Shown here: one piece after another, positions 37,382 to 49,607 of the stretch
Layout: each line of letters opens with the position of its first letter
How positions within the stretch are numbered: position 1 is the first letter of the stretch
Source of the DNA: Anaeromyxobacter sp. Fw109-5
GTDB lineage: Bacteria > Myxococcota > Myxococcia > Myxococcales > Anaeromyxobacteraceae
Length of the DNA: 64,000 nt
Assembly: GCF_000017505.1 (NCBI RefSeq)
Contig: NC_009675.1
Location: 2,108,001-2,172,000 of the forward strand
Reading direction: 5' to 3'
Notes under the pieces: generated by a model
Databases searched by the model: none
The model's input: only the letters and a program-made list of their open reading frames with translations
Told to the model about the DNA's origin: nothing
Program-made: the position numbers and the translations under genes

Positions 37382-39343
37382 ATGTCCGATCTCGTGAAGG
37401 TGACGCTCCCAGACGGCAGCCAGAAGGAGGCGGCGCGCGGCACCACCGTGCTCGACTTCGTGAAGACGGCCATCGGGCCGGGGCTCGCCAAGGCGGCGTA
37501 CTTCGCCAAGCTCGACGGCGAGCCGGTCGACCTCTCGCGCCCGCTCGACCGCGACGCGAAGCTCGAGGTCGTGACGACGAAGAGCCCGGAGGCGCTCGAG
37601 GTGGCGCGCCACGACGCCGCGCACGTGATGGCGTCGGTCGTCCAGAAGCTCTATCCGGGCACCCAGGTCACCATCGGCCCCGCCATCGAGGACGGCTTCT
37701 ACTACGACTTCGCGCGCGAGACGCCCTTCACGCCGGAGGACCTCGAGAAGATCGAGAAGGCGACGAACGAGGCCATCGCGGCGGACCTGCCCTTCGTGCG
37801 CGACGAGATCTCGATGGACGCCGCGCTCGGGCTCTTCGAGGGCCTGGGCGAGAAGTACAAGGTCGAGATCGTGAAGGACATCGCCGCGCGCGGGGCGAAG
37901 ACGCTCACCCTGTACCGCCACGGCGACTGGGTGGACTTCTGCCTCGGGCCGCACGGCCCGTCCACGAAGCGCATCGGCGTGGTGAAGCTCCTCAGCGTCG
38001 CCGGCGCCTACTGGCGCGGCGACTCGCGCAACGCGATGCTGCAGCGGATCTACGGCACCGCCTTCTTCGACAAGAAGGAGCTGGAGGCGCACCTCGCCAG
38101 GATGGAGGAGGTGAGGAAGCGCGACCACCGCAAGCTCGGCCCCGCGCTCGGCCTCTTCGCCTTCCACGAGGTGGCCCCCGGCGCGGCGTTCTGGCTGCCG
38201 AACGGCACCACCCTCTACAACGTCCTCGAGGACGCGATGCGCCGCCTCGTCTCGAAGGGCGGGTACCAGGAGGTGAAGACGCCGCTGCTCTTCAACAAGC
38301 GGCTGTGGGAGCAGAGCGGCCACTGGGGCGTCTACCGCGAGAACATGTTCCTCGTGTTCGACAAGGAGTCCGACCCGGCGCTCCCCGTGGACGAGCGGCT
38401 CTCGATGAGCCTGAAGCCGATGAACTGCCCGTCGCACCACCTCATCTACAAGATGGGGAAGCGCTCCTACCGCGACCTGCCCATCCGCTACTTCACGGTG
38501 GACACCCTGCACCGGAACGAGCTCTCCGGCTCGCTCGGCGGCCTCACCCGCGTCCGGCAGTTCGCGCAGGACGACGCGCACCTCTACCTCATGGAGTCGC
38601 AGATCCCGGAGGAGGTGAGCCGCATCGTCGAGCTGATGAAGACGGTCTACGGCGCGTTCGGCCTCGAGTTCTCGCTCCTCTTCTCGACCCGCCCCGTGAA
38701 GCCGGAGGACCGCATCGGCGACGACGCGCTCTGGGACAAGGCGGAGGGGGCGCTGCGGGCCGCGCTCGACCGCATCGGCCTGCCGTGGCAGCTCAACCCG
38801 GGCGACGGCGCCTTTTACGGCCCCAAGATCGACTTCGTCGTCACCGACTCCCTCGGCCGGAAGTGGCAGACCTGCACGATCCAGCTCGACTACGCGGCGC
38901 CCGAGCGGTTCGACCTCACCTACGTCGGTGACGACAACCACGAGCACCGCCCGGTGGTGATCCACCGCGCGGTGTACGGCTCGTTCGAGCGCTTCATCGC
39001 CATCCTCACCGAGCACTACGCGGGCGCCTTCCCGGCCTGGCTCGCGCCGGTGCAGGCGCGCGTGGTGACGGTGTCGGATCGCTTCGAGGGCTGGGCGCGC
39101 GAGGTCCAGGCGAAGCTGGCGACCGCCGGCTGGCGCGTGGAGCTCGACGAGTCCTCGGACAAGCTCGGCGCCAAGATCCGCAACGCCCAGCTCGCCAAGA
39201 TCCCCTTCGCGCTCGTCATCGGCGAGAAGGAGGTCGAGGCGCAGGGCGTCGCGCCGCGGCGGCACGGCGGCGAGGATCTCAAGACCATGCCGCTCGACGC
39301 CTTCGAGGCGCTGCTGCGCCGCGAGGGGACGCCGCCGTATTAG
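37382..39343 (+). CDS. thrS: Threonine--tRNA ligase
   Basis: 653 residues from ATG 37382; GGAAGGAA upstream serves as ribosome-binding site. The frame is open before this but has no homology there. Domains: TGS (1-65), the editing/second additional domain with H-x3-H (HDAAH near residue 78), the class II catalytic core with motif 2 ([23 protein letters not shown]), and the C-terminal anticodon-binding domain. The three zinc ligands are visible (Cys in MNCPSHH, His in QDDAH, His in VIHRAV). It charges tRNA-Thr in the cytoplasm. In many bacteria thrS is directly followed by infC; here the leu-ilv genes lie between them, and a 441-base gap with its own promoter and attenuator follows. Confidence 0.97.
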   Translation: MSDLVKVTLPDGSQKEAARGTTVLDFVKTAIGPGLAKAAYFAKLDGEPVDLSRPLDRDAKLEVVTTKSPEALEVARHDAAHVMASVVQKLYPGTQVTIGPAIEDGFYYDFARETPFTPEDLEKIEKATNEAIAADLPFVRDEISMDAALGLFEGLGEKYKVEIVKDIAARGAKTLTLYRHGDWVDFCLGPHGPSTKRIGVVKLLSVAGAYWRGDSRNAMLQRIYGTAFFDKKELEAHLARMEEVRKRDHRKLGPALGLFAFHEVAPGAAFWLPNGTTLYNVLEDAMRRLVSKGGYQEVKTPLLFNKRLWEQSGHWGVYRENMFLVFDKESDPALPVDERLSMSLKPMNCPSHHLIYKMGKRSYRDLPIRYFTVDTLHRNELSGSLGGLTRVRQFAQDDAHLYLMESQIPEEVSRIVELMKTVYGAFGLEFSLLFSTRPVKPEDRIGDDALWDKAEGALRAALDRIGLPWQLNPGDGAFYGPKIDFVVTDSLGRKWQTCTIQLDYAAPERFDLTYVGDDNHEHRPVVIHRAVYGSFERFIAILTEHYAGAFPAWLAPVQARVVTVSDRFEGWAREVQAKLATAGWRVELDESSDKLGAKIRNAQLAKIPFALVIGEKEVEAQGVAPRRHGGEDLKTMPLDAFEALLRREGTPPY

Positions 39344-39582
39344 GGATCGGTCACCCCGAGCGCAGGTCCCGCGAAGCGGGGCCGGAGCCGAGGGGCGCCG
39401 CCGAGGCGGGTGGGCCGCTGCCGCCGCGGGTTGACTCGCGAATCGGGCGCTGCCGCGACGGACAGTGAAGTCCCGCGCCGCGGTCGCGTCCTCCCGCGTC
39501 TCGCCACGGCCGCTCGCCGGCCCTGCGCTCGCCCCTCCGGAGGGGAGCGGGGCTGTCGCGGTGCGTCCACGTGCGTCCCCGC
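39344..39582. other. Intergenic region after thrS
   Basis: 239 bases between the thrS stop and the leuA promoter; no gene or T-tailed terminator is seen. A hairpin-like GGTCCCGCGAAGCGGGGCC (about 39366-39384) may end thrS transcription. Confidence 0.35.
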
Positions 39583-39612
39583 TTGACAGGTTCGCTCGCG
39601 GATCGCTAGGCT
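39583..39612 (+). promoter_or_regulatory. Predicted promoter of the leu-ilv leader
   Basis: TTGACA (39583-39588) and TAGGCT (39607-39612) with 18 bases between. Transcription would begin about 39619, just before the leader ATG at 39623, so the leader peptide would be read from an almost leaderless mRNA. Confidence 0.6.
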
Positions 39613-39622
39613 CCCGCTTCCG

Positions 39623-39685
39623 ATGTTCTTCGTACGCGCGCAACGACTTCTTCGCCTGGCGGGAGAGGTATCCCGGCCAGGCTAG
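39623..39685 (+). CDS. leuL: Putative leucine leader peptide (20 residues)
   Basis: MFFVRAQRLLRLAGEVSRPG, stop TAG 39683-39685. Leu codons 9 and 10 are both CTT, a codon hardly used in this GC-rich genome, and codon 12 is CTG; CTT would make ribosomes pause when charged tRNA-Leu is short. The Leu codons (39647-39658) end where pairing segment 1 begins, as in classical attenuators. No strong ribosome-binding site precedes the ATG, consistent with a near-leaderless start. Valine and phenylalanine codons are also present, but there is no Ile codon. Confidence 0.6.
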   Translation: MFFVRAQRLLRLAGEVSRPG

Positions 39686-39758
39686 CTGCCGCGCCGCGAC
39701 CTCTCTCGCCGAAACCGGCCGGAGAGGTTGCCCCCCGACAGGCGACGCCACTCCGGCC
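39658..39758 (+). promoter_or_regulatory. Attenuator-like region with four alternating pairing segments
   Basis: Segment 1 (39658-39669, GGCGGGAGAGGT), segment 2 (39699-39710, ACCTCTCTCGCC), segment 3 (39717-39728, GGCCGGAGAGGT) and segment 4 (39751-39758, CTCCGGCC). 1:2 pair over 12 bp with one G-U; 2:3 pair over 11 of 12; 3:4 pair over 8 perfect bp. A ribosome stalled on the Leu codons covers segment 1 and leaves 2:3, preventing 3:4. There is no T run after 3:4, so control may use Rho or hinder translation of leuA (start 26 bases further on). Confidence 0.6.
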
Positions 39759-39784
39759 CCAGTGAACAGGAGCCAGGAGACCGC

Positions 39785-41482
39785 ATGTCGACACAGCCGC
39801 CCGCCAGCCCCACCGCATCGAACGTAGCCTCCGGGAGTTCATTCACCGCCAGTTCCGAACGCAGCCCGGATCCGCGCCAGCCCCGTTCCCAGCACGACGG
39901 AGAAAGCGTTGCCGTGAGAGACGCCGACAGGGTCATCATCTTCGACACCACGCTGCGCGACGGCGAGCAGTCGCCCGGCGCGTCGATGAACCTCGGCCAG
40001 AAGCTCCAGGTGGCGCGCGCGCTGCGTGAGCTCGGGGTGGACGTGATCGAGGCGGGCTTCGCCGCCGCGTCCCCCGGCGACCTCGAGGCGATCCAGGCGG
40101 TCGGCCGCGAGATCGAGGGACCGACCATCGCGAGCCTCGCCCGCTGCACCAAGGGCGACATCGGAGCGGCCTGGCAGGCGCTCGAGGGCGCGCCGCGCCG
40201 CCGCTGCCACGTGTTCCTGGCCACCTCGCCCATCCACCGCGACTTCAAGCTGAAGCTCGCGAAGGACGAGATCATCCGGCGGGCGGTGGACGGCGTGAAG
40301 CTCGCGCGCGAGCGCTTCGACGACGTCGAGTTCTCCACCGAGGACTCCGCCCGCACCGAGCTCGAGTTCCTCGCCGAGGTGGTCGAGCGGGTGATCGAGG
40401 CCGGCGCCGGCACCGTCAACATCCCCGACACGGTCGGCTACGCGCTGCCGTCGACCTACGCGGAGACCATCCGCTACCTCAAGCAGCACGTCCGCGGCAT
40501 CGACGGCGTGGTCGTCTCGGTGCACTGCCACAACGACCTCGGCCTCGCCGTCGCGAACAGCCTGGCGGGCGTGATGGCCGGGGCGCGTCAGGTGGAGTGC
40601 ACCATCAACGGCATCGGCGAGCGCGCCGGGAACGCCTCGCTCGAGGAGATCGTCATGGCGTTCCGCACGCGCCACGACGTCCTCGGGGTGCGCACGGGCG
40701 TGAAGACCGAGCGGCTCTACCCGACGAGCCGCCTCGTCTCGCAGGTCACCGGGCTGCACGTCCAGCGGAACAAGGCCATCGTCGGGCAGAACGCCTTCGC
40801 GCACGAGGCCGGCATCCACCAGCACGGGATGCTCACCCACCGCGAGACCTACGAGATCATGCGGCCGGAGGAGGTCGGCTTCGCGAAGAGCCAGCTCGTG
40901 CTCGGCAAGCACTCCGGGCGCCACGCGCTGAAGGAGCGGCTGGTCGCCCTCGGCTACGGGCTCGACGACCCGACGATCGACAAGGTGTTCCAGGACTTCA
41001 AGGTCCTCGCCGACAAGAAGAAGGACATCTACGACGCCGACATCGAGGCGCTCGTGGTCCACGGGCAGATCCTCGCCCAGGGCGGTCGCGCCTGGGAGCT
41101 CGACGCGCTCTCCACCACCTCCGGCACCGGGACGCTCCCGGTCGCCTCGGTCGCCCTCCGCTCGCGCGACGGCGAGCAGCACCGCGACGCCGCCACCGGC
41201 GACGGCCCGGTCGACGCCGTGTACCGCGCCATCGAGAAGATCACCGGCATCCCGGTGAAGCTCCGCGACTACCAGATCGTGAGCGTCTCGACCGGCGAGG
41301 ACGCGCAGGGGGAGGTCTCCATCGAGGTCGAGCACGCGACCGGCGTCTACCGGGGCCGCGCGCTCTCGACCGACATCGTCGAGGGGTCGGCGCGCGCGTT
41401 CCTCGACGTGGTGAACCGCATCGCGCTGAAGAGCACGCCGGCGGCCGACGAGGCCCGCCGCGAGGAGATGGGTACCGTCTGA
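39785..41482 (+). CDS. leuA: 2-isopropylmalate synthase
   Basis: 565 residues from ATG 39785 with AGGAGA seven bases upstream. The first ~45 residues are Ser/Pro-rich and disordered, an extension over the usual ~515; a GTG within V-A-V-R-D-A-D-R could be an inner start. The TIM-barrel catalytic domain opens with [13 protein letters not shown], has the metal ligands HCHNDLG and the signature [12 protein letters not shown]. The C-terminal LeuA allosteric domain (about 430-550: [13 protein letters not shown] to [13 protein letters not shown]) is present, so leucine feedback inhibition is expected. It condenses acetyl-CoA with 2-oxoisovalerate, the first committed step to leucine. Its stop overlaps the leuC ATG (TGATG). 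Confidence 0.96.
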   Translation: MSTQPPASPTASNVASGSSFTASSERSPDPRQPRSQHDGESVAVRDADRVIIFDTTLRDGEQSPGASMNLGQKLQVARALRELGVDVIEAGFAAASPGDLEAIQAVGREIEGPTIASLARCTKGDIGAAWQALEGAPRRRCHVFLATSPIHRDFKLKLAKDEIIRRAVDGVKLARERFDDVEFSTEDSARTELEFLAEVVERVIEAGAGTVNIPDTVGYALPSTYAETIRYLKQHVRGIDGVVVSVHCHNDLGLAVANSLAGVMAGARQVECTINGIGERAGNASLEEIVMAFRTRHDVLGVRTGVKTERLYPTSRLVSQVTGLHVQRNKAIVGQNAFAHEAGIHQHGMLTHRETYEIMRPEEVGFAKSQLVLGKHSGRHALKERLVALGYGLDDPTIDKVFQDFKVLADKKKDIYDADIEALVVHGQILAQGGRAWELDALSTTSGTGTLPVASVALRSRDGEQHRDAATGDGPVDAVYRAIEKITGIPVKLRDYQIVSVSTGEDAQGEVSIEVEHATGVYRGRALSTDIVEGSARAFLDVVNRIALKSTPAADEARREEMGTV

Positions 41483-42918
41483 TGAGCGCCACCGACCCGC
41501 GCCCCGCGCGCACGCTGTTCGAGAAGGTCTGGGACGCGCACGTCGTCCGGGCGGAGACGCCCGAGACGCCCGCCGTCCTCTACATCGATCTCCACCTCAT
41601 GCACGAGGTGACGAGCCCGCAGGCGTTCTCGATGCTGCGCGAGCGCGGCCTGAAGGTCCGGCGCCCGGACCGGACGCTCGCCACCACCGACCACTCCACG
41701 CCGACGCTGCCGCGGCTCCCCGACGGCCGCTGGCCGTTCTTCGACGCCCAGAACGAGGCGCAGGTCGCCCAGATCGAGAAGAACGCCCGCGACTTCGGGG
41801 TGGAGCTCCACGGCCTCGGCGACCCGCAGCAGGGCGTCGTGCACGTCTTCGGCCCGGAGATGGGCGCGACGCAGCCCGGGATGACGGTGGTCTGCGGCGA
41901 CAGCCACACCGCCACGCACGGCGCGTTCGGCGCGCTCGCCTTCGGGATCGGGACGTCCGAGGTCGGCCACGTCCTCGCGACCCAGTGCCTGCTCCAGCGC
42001 AAGCCGCGCTCGCTCGCCATCCGGGTGGACGGGGCGCTGCAGCCGGGCGTCACGGCGAAGGACCTGATCCTCGCCATCATCGCCCAGATCGGCGTCGGCG
42101 GCGGCACCGGCCACGTGATGGAGTTCACCGGTCCGGCGGTCCGCGCCCTCACCATGGAAGGGCGCATGACCCTCTGCAACATGGCGATCGAGGGCGGCGC
42201 CCGGGCCGGAATGATCGCGCCCGACGACGTCACCTTCCAGTGGCTCGCCGGGAAGCCGCGGGTGCCGCAGGGCGCCGCGTTCGACGCGGCGGTCGCGAGG
42301 TGGCGTGAGCTGCCGACGGACGCCGGCGCGCGCTACGACCGCGAGGTGACGGTCGACGTGTCGCGGCTCGAGCCCATGGTCACCTTCGGCACCAACCCGG
42401 CGCAGGGGATCCCGGTGACCGGGCGCATCCCCGATCCGGGCGCCGAGAAGGACCCCTCGGCGCGCGCGACGCTCGAGAGCGCGCTCCGCTACATGGCGCT
42501 CGCTCCCGGCAAGCCCATCCTCGGCCAGAAGGTGGACGTCGTGTTCGTGGGCAGCTGCACGAACGGCCGGCTCGAGGACCTGCGCGAGGCGGCGAGGGTG
42601 ATGCGCGGCCGCAAGGTGAAGACGCGCACGCTCGTCGTGGCGGGCTCTCACGCCGTGAAGAAGGCGGCGGAGGCGGAGGGGCTCGACCGCATCTTCCGCG
42701 AGGCGGGCGCCGAGTGGCGCGAGCCGGGCTGCTCGATGTGCCTCGCCATGAACGGCGACATGCTCGAGCCCGGGCAGTACTGCGTCTCGACGTCGAACCG
42801 GAACTTCGAGGGCCGCCAGGGGCCCGGCGGGCGCACGCTGCTCGCGAGCCCGGCGACGGCGGCGGCGGCGGCCGTCTCGGGCGCGGTCGCGGACCCGCGC
42901 CGGCTGGTGGAGGGCTAG
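41482..42918 (+). CDS. leuC: 3-isopropylmalate dehydratase large subunit
   Basis: 478 residues from ATG 41482, overlapping the leuA stop by one base. Aconitase-fold signatures are clear: [20 protein letters not shown], the [4Fe-4S] ligands Cys in FVGSCTNGR and the CxxC in [11 protein letters not shown], and [11 protein letters not shown]. With LeuD it isomerises 2-isopropylmalate to 3-isopropylmalate. Length agrees with bacterial LeuC (~466). The cluster makes it oxygen-sensitive. The Ala-rich C-terminal segment is normal for the family. Confidence 0.97.
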
Positions 42919-42922
42919 GCCA

Positions 42923-43501
42923 ATGGAACCGATCCGGACCATCGAGAGCCGCACGGTCGTCATCCCGCGCGAGAACATCGACACCGACCAGATCATCCCG
43001 GGGCGCTTCCTCAAGGTCACCGACAAGAAGGGGCTCGGGAAGGCGCTCTTCTCGGACTGGCGCTACGACGCCGGCGGGGGGCCGCGCGCCGACTTCGTCC
43101 TCAACGGGCCGGCGGCGGAGGGCTGCACCGTGCTGGTCGCGGGCGACAACTTCGGCTGCGGCTCGTCCCGCGAGCACGCGCCGTGGGCGCTCGTCGACTA
43201 CGGCATCCGCGCCGTCGTCTCGACGCGCGTCGCCGACATCTTCCGCAACAACGCCCTGAAGAACGGGCTCCTCCCGATCGTGCTCGACCCCGCGAGCCAC
43301 GCGAAGCTCCTCGCGGCGCCCGGCGCGAGCGTCCGCATCGATCTCGCCTCGCAGACGATCTCGCTCCCCGACGGCTCGACCGCCTCGTTCCCGCTGGACG
43401 GGTTCGCCAAGTACTGCCTCATGAACGGCGTCGACGAGCTGGGCTTCCTGCTCTCGCAGGAGGAGTCGATCGCCGCGTTCGAGACCCGGTCGAAGGTATA
43501 G
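42923..43501 (+). CDS. leuD: 3-isopropylmalate dehydratase small subunit
   Basis: 192 residues, four bases after leuC. Swivelling-domain signatures: [18 protein letters not shown] and the substrate-binding loop [15 protein letters not shown], then [15 protein letters not shown]. It forms the heterodimer with LeuC. A strong hairpin directly after the stop (43503-43551: outer 7 bp, inner 9 bp CCCCGCCCC/GGGGCGGGG, loop of about 13) lacks a T run, so it may stabilise or trim the mRNA rather than end it. leuB is not present in this operon. Confidence 0.96.
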
Positions 43502-43610
43502 CGGCGGGCGCCCCGCCCCTCGCGCGCGCGATGGGGCGGGGAGGGCCCGCCGTCGTCCTTGCGGCAACCGCGAACTGGCACGGAACCCCAGCACGCTTCA
43601 CGAGGTACAC

Positions 43611-45323
43611 ATGGCCAAGGAGAGAATCACGGGCGCGACGGCCGTTCGACGCGCGCTCGAGGCCGAGGGCGTCGAGTACGTCTTCGGCATGCCCGGCGGG
43701 ACGATCCTGCCGATCTACGACGCGCTGTGGGGCTGCGAGCGCCCGAAGCAGGTGCTCATCCGCCACGAGCAGGTGGGCGGCCACGCGGCGGAGGGGTTCG
43801 CCCACGCCACCGGGAAGGTGGGCGTGTGCTTCGGCACGTCCGGCCCCGGCGCGACGAACCTCGTCACCGCCATCGCCGACGCGTACATGGACTCGGTGCC
43901 GCTCGTCGCCATCACCGGGAACGTCGCGACCTCGCTCATCGGGTCCGACGCCTTCCAGGAGGCGGACATCACGGGCATCACGATGCCCATCACGAAGCAC
44001 AACTGGCTCGTGACCGACGTCCACGACCTCCCGCGCATCCTGAAGGAGGCGTTCTACGTCGCCCGGACCGGCCGCCCGGGCCCGGTGCTCGTGGACATCC
44101 CGAAGGACATCCAGAACACCGAGTTCGAGTTCGAGTACCCGGAGACGGTGGACATCCCCGGCTACCACCCGCCGGTCCGCGAGGAGCCGCGCCTCAAGGA
44201 CGCCGCGCTCCTCGTCCGCAGCGCCACGCGCCCGATCATCTACCTGGGCGGCGGCGTCCGCATCTCCGAGGCGCACAAGGAGGTCTCCGCGTTCGCCGAG
44301 CTCGTCGGCGCGCCGGTGGTCACCACCGTGCACGGGAAGGGCGCGTTCCCCGAGACGAGCCCGCAGTGCCTCGGCATGTTCGGCATGCACGGCTCGCGCT
44401 ACGCGAACTACGCCGTCCAGAACTCCGACCTGATCATCGCCCTGGGCGCGCGCTTCGACGACCGCGTCACCGGCAAGCTGTCGACGTTCGCGCCCGAGGC
44501 GAAGATCGTCCACCTCGACATCGATCCCGCCGAGATCTCCAAGCTCGTCACCGCCACGGTCCCGCTGGTCGGCGACCTGAAGCTGCTGCTGCCGCAGCTC
44601 ACCGAGGAGGTGCGGCGCGCCGAGGCCGCGCACGGGAAGCCCGACGTCTCGGGGTGGTGGAAGCGCATCGACGACTGGCGGAAGAAGTACCCGCTCAAGT
44701 ACGAGCAGGAGGGGCAGAAGTACCTCCTCCCGCAGTACGTCATCGACACGCTCTGGAAGAAGACCGGCGGGAAGGCCATCGTCACCACCGGCGTCGGCGA
44801 GCACCAGATGTTCGCGGCGCAGTGGTGGAGGACGTCCGAGCCGCGCCAGTTCATCACCTCGGGCGGCCTCGGGACCATGGGCTTCTGCCTCCCGTCGGCC
44901 ATCGGGATCCAGCTCGGCCGGCCGGGCGAGCTCGTCATCGGCATCGACGGCGACGGCTCGTTCCAGATGACCCTCCAGGACCTCGCGACGGCGGTGGACC
45001 TCGAGCTGCCCATCAAGATCTTCGTCCTGAACAACCTGTTCCTCGGCATGGTCCGGCAGTGGCAGGAGCTCTTCTACGAGCGGCGCTTCGCGCAGACGCC
45101 GCTCACCGACCGCCCGGATCTCGTGAAGCTCGCCGACGCCTACGGCTGCCTCGGGCTCCGCGCCCGCACGCCGGAGGAGCTCGACCAGGTCATCGACCAG
45201 GCCCTCGCGAACTCGAAGGGCCCCACCATCGTGGACGTCCGCGTGCGCCGCCAGGAGAAGGTCTTCCCGATGGTGCCCGCCGGCGCGCCCCTGAACGACA
45301 TGATCGACGGCGGAGGTGACTAG
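43611..45323 (+). CDS. ilvB: Acetolactate synthase large subunit
   Basis: 570 residues, starting 109 bases after leuD. Signatures: the ThDP-activating Glu in IRHEQVGGHAAEG, FAD-binding region (LGARFDDRVTGKL), and the ThDP/Mg motif GDGSFQMTLQDLATAVDLEL...NN. It makes 2-acetolactate from two pyruvates, or 2-aceto-2-hydroxybutyrate for isoleucine. The next gene is the regulatory subunit. The unit order leuACD-ilvBNC joins leucine and the common branched-chain pathway under one leader. Confidence 0.97.
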   Translation: MAKERITGATAVRRALEAEGVEYVFGMPGGTILPIYDALWGCERPKQVLIRHEQVGGHAAEGFAHATGKVGVCFGTSGPGATNLVTAIADAYMDSVPLVAITGNVATSLIGSDAFQEADITGITMPITKHNWLVTDVHDLPRILKEAFYVARTGRPGPVLVDIPKDIQNTEFEFEYPETVDIPGYHPPVREEPRLKDAALLVRSATRPIIYLGGGVRISEAHKEVSAFAELVGAPVVTTVHGKGAFPETSPQCLGMFGMHGSRYANYAVQNSDLIIALGARFDDRVTGKLSTFAPEAKIVHLDIDPAEISKLVTATVPLVGDLKLLLPQLTEEVRRAEAAHGKPDVSGWWKRIDDWRKKYPLKYEQEGQKYLLPQYVIDTLWKKTGGKAIVTTGVGEHQMFAAQWWRTSEPRQFITSGGLGTMGFCLPSAIGIQLGRPGELVIGIDGDGSFQMTLQDLATAVDLELPIKIFVLNNLFLGMVRQWQELFYERRFAQTPLTDRPDLVKLADAYGCLGLRARTPEELDQVIDQALANSKGPTIVDVRVRRQEKVFPMVPAGAPLNDMIDGGGD

Positions 45324-45324
45324 G

Positions 45325-45858
45325 ATGGAACGCACCGAAGAGAAGCCCAACGGGTCCACCCACACCATCAGCCTCCTCGTCGAGAACAAGCCGGGCGTGC
45401 TCCACCGCATCGCCGGCCTCTTCTCCCGGCGCGGCTACAACATCGCGAGCCTCACCGTCGGCCCGACCGAGCGGCAGGAGTACTCGCGCATGACCATCGT
45501 GGTGCGGCTGGGCTCGAAGACGGTCGAGCAGGTCGTCCGCCAGGTCCAGAAGCTCGTCCCCGTCGTCGAGGTGCGGGAGCTCTCGGCGTCGGACCTCATC
45601 GAGCGCGAGCTCATGCTCGTGAAGATCCACACCCCGGAGCGCAACCACGCCGAGCTCCGGGCCCTCGCCGAGACGTACGAGGCGACCATCGTGGACGTCT
45701 CGCCCGACGCGCTGGTCGTCGAGGCGAGCGGCAACGCCGGGAAGCTCGACGCGCTCGAGGACCGGCTGCGCCCCTTCGGCATCCAGGAGATCTGCCGCTC
45801 CGGTCGCATCGCCCTCGAGCGCGGGTTCAAGACGCTCGCCCCCCCCAGTCTGAAGTAG
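45325..45858 (+). CDS. ilvN: Acetolactate synthase small (regulatory) subunit
   Basis: 177 residues from ATG 45325, one base after the ilvB stop and behind GGAGGTGA; a GTG at 45316 would add three residues. The N-terminal ACT domain (HTISLLVENKPGVLHRIAGLFSRRGYNI) and the C-terminal ALS_ss_C domain (ELMLVKIHTPERNHAE ...) are complete, as in the ~160-residue IlvH type. It confers valine feedback on IlvB and raises its activity. Confidence 0.97.
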   Translation: MERTEEKPNGSTHTISLLVENKPGVLHRIAGLFSRRGYNIASLTVGPTERQEYSRMTIVVRLGSKTVEQVVRQVQKLVPVVEVRELSASDLIERELMLVKIHTPERNHAELRALAETYEATIVDVSPDALVVEASGNAGKLDALEDRLRPFGIQEICRSGRIALERGFKTLAPPSLK

Positions 45859-45873
45859 GAGAGGACCACCGAA

Positions 45874-46902
45874 ATGGCTGCCACCATCTATTACGACAAG
45901 GACGCGAACCTCGAGCTGCTCAAGAAGCGGAAGGTCGCGGTGATCGGGTACGGCTCGCAGGGCCACGCCCACGCGCTGAACCTCCGCGACTCCGGCGTGG
46001 ACGTCCGCGTCGGCCTCGGGCCGGGCTCGCGCTCGAAGGCGAAGGCGGAGGGCGCGGGGCTGCGCGTCGTCTCCGTCTCGGACGCCGCCCGCGAGGCGGA
46101 CGTCATCATGGTCCTCATCCCGGACCAGACGCAGAAGAAGGTCTACGACGAGGAGATCGCGCCCCACATGACGAAGGGGAAGGCGCTCCTCTTCGCGCAC
46201 GGCTTCAACGTGCACTTCGGCCAGATCCGCGCCGCCGAGGGCGTGGACGTGCTCCTCGTCGCGCCGAAGGGCCCCGGCCACATGGTGCGCCGCCAGTACC
46301 AGGACGGCCGCGGCATCCCCGGCCTCGTCGCGGTCCACCAGGACGCGACCGGCCAGGCGAAGCAGGTCGGGCTCGCGTACGCGCGCGGCATCGGCTGCAC
46401 CCGCGCGGGCGTCCTCGAGACCACGTTCAAGGAGGAGACGGAGACCGACCTGTTCGGCGAGCAGGCGGTCCTCTGCGGCGGCGCCTCGGCGCTCGTGAAG
46501 GCGGGCTTCGAGGTGCTCGTCGAGGCGGGCTACCAGCCGGAGAGCGCCTACTTCGAGTGCCTCCACGAGCTGAAGCTCATCGTGGATCTCATGTACGAAG
46601 GCGGCCTCGCCTGGATGCGCCACTCCATCTCCGACACGGCCGAGTACGGCGACTACACGCGCGGCCCCCGGGTGGTGACGAGCCAGACCAAGGACGAGAT
46701 GCGGAAGATCCTGCGCGAGATCCAGACCGGGCAGTTCGCGAAGGAGTTCATCATCGAGAACTCGGTCGGCCGGCCGATGTTCGACAAGATGCGCGAGGCG
46801 GAGGCCCAGCATCCCATCGAGGAGGTGGGCAAGCGCCTGCGCGACATGATGAGCTGGATCCGCGAGGCCAAGAAGGACTCGTCGGATCCCAACGCGAGGT
46901 AG
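45874..46902 (+). CDS. ilvC: Ketol-acid reductoisomerase (short, class I)
   Basis: 342 residues, class I length. The Rossmann motif [20 protein letters not shown] is followed by a loop with R and S residues ([15 protein letters not shown]) that suggests NADPH use. The KARI C-terminal knot has the Mg-binding acidic residues ([48 protein letters not shown]). It converts acetolactate to dihydroxyisovalerate. It is last in the leu-ilv operon: a large hairpin after the stop (about 46907-46963, inner stem CGAGGGG/CCCCTCG) without T run, followed by a new promoter, marks the end. Confidence 0.97.
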   Translation: MAATIYYDKDANLELLKKRKVAVIGYGSQGHAHALNLRDSGVDVRVGLGPGSRSKAKAEGAGLRVVSVSDAAREADVIMVLIPDQTQKKVYDEEIAPHMTKGKALLFAHGFNVHFGQIRAAEGVDVLLVAPKGPGHMVRRQYQDGRGIPGLVAVHQDATGQAKQVGLAYARGIGCTRAGVLETTFKEETETDLFGEQAVLCGGASALVKAGFEVLVEAGYQPESAYFECLHELKLIVDLMYEGGLAWMRHSISDTAEYGDYTRGPRVVTSQTKDEMRKILREIQTGQFAKEFIIENSVGRPMFDKMREAEAQHPIEEVGKRLRDMMSWIREAKKDSSDPNAR

Positions 46903-46970
46903 GGGAGGGTGCGCGCCGGGCCCGCCCGAGGGGTCCTCCCCTCGGCGGCGCGCCCGGCGCACCGTCCCGT

Positions 46971-46998
46971 TTGACTTCGCTCGTGAAATCCTTATCCT
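46971..46998 (+). promoter_or_regulatory. Predicted promoter of the infC operon
   Basis: TTGACT (46971-46976) and TATCCT (46993-46998) with 16 bases between. The 80-base leader that follows can form a stem (GGCCCC...GGGGCC at about 47015-47032); bacterial infC-rpmI-rplT leaders are often L20-controlled, but I cannot show that here. Confidence 0.65.
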
Positions 46999-47082
46999 AC
47001 AGCGTCTTTTCCATGGCCCCGCAACCGGGGCCTCGTGTTTTGAGGCCTTCTGCGGAGCGAAGGCGACCGTAGTCGGAGGATC

Positions 47083-47772
<690 letters not shown>

Positions 47773-47859
47773 CCGTCAGGAGATCCGTGCTCGACCGGCT
47801 CCGCGGGACCGGACGGTCCGACGGCCGGGCACGATGAACGAAGGAAGAACGAGAAGAAA

Positions 47860-48063
47860 ATGCCCAAGCTGAAGACGAAGAGCGGCGCGAAGAAGCGCTT
47901 CATCCCGAAGAAGAGCGGCAAGGTGAAGTTCCGCCGCGCCGGCGTCCGCCACCTCGCGACGTTCGGGAAGACGAAGAAGCAGAAGCGGCACCTCCGGGGC
48001 ACGGATCACCTCGCCCCGATGGATGCGAAGAAGATCAAGGAGTGCTTCCCGTACGCCCGCTAG
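47860..48063 (+). CDS. rpmI: 50S ribosomal protein L35
   Basis: 67 residues, basic throughout, with the family opening MPKLKTKSGAKKRF and the R-x-A-G-x-R-H-L-x-x-x-K-x-x-K-x-x-R-x-L-R-G core. Length is typical (about 65). It lies 87 bases after infC in the conserved infC-rpmI-rplT order. Confidence 0.97.
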   Translation: MPKLKTKSGAKKRFIPKKSGKVKFRRAGVRHLATFGKTKKQKRHLRGTDHLAPMDAKKIKECFPYAR

Positions 48064-48163
48064 GGCGACGGGAGCCGTAACGCCCAAGCGGGGTCCACAA
48101 GAGTGCACGGCGCGTCACCGACGGTGACGGGTCGCGGCGCCTCCCGCCGGCAGGAGAAGGAAG

Positions 48164-49598
<1,435 letters not shown>

Positions 49599-49607
49599 GC
49601 GCCCCGA

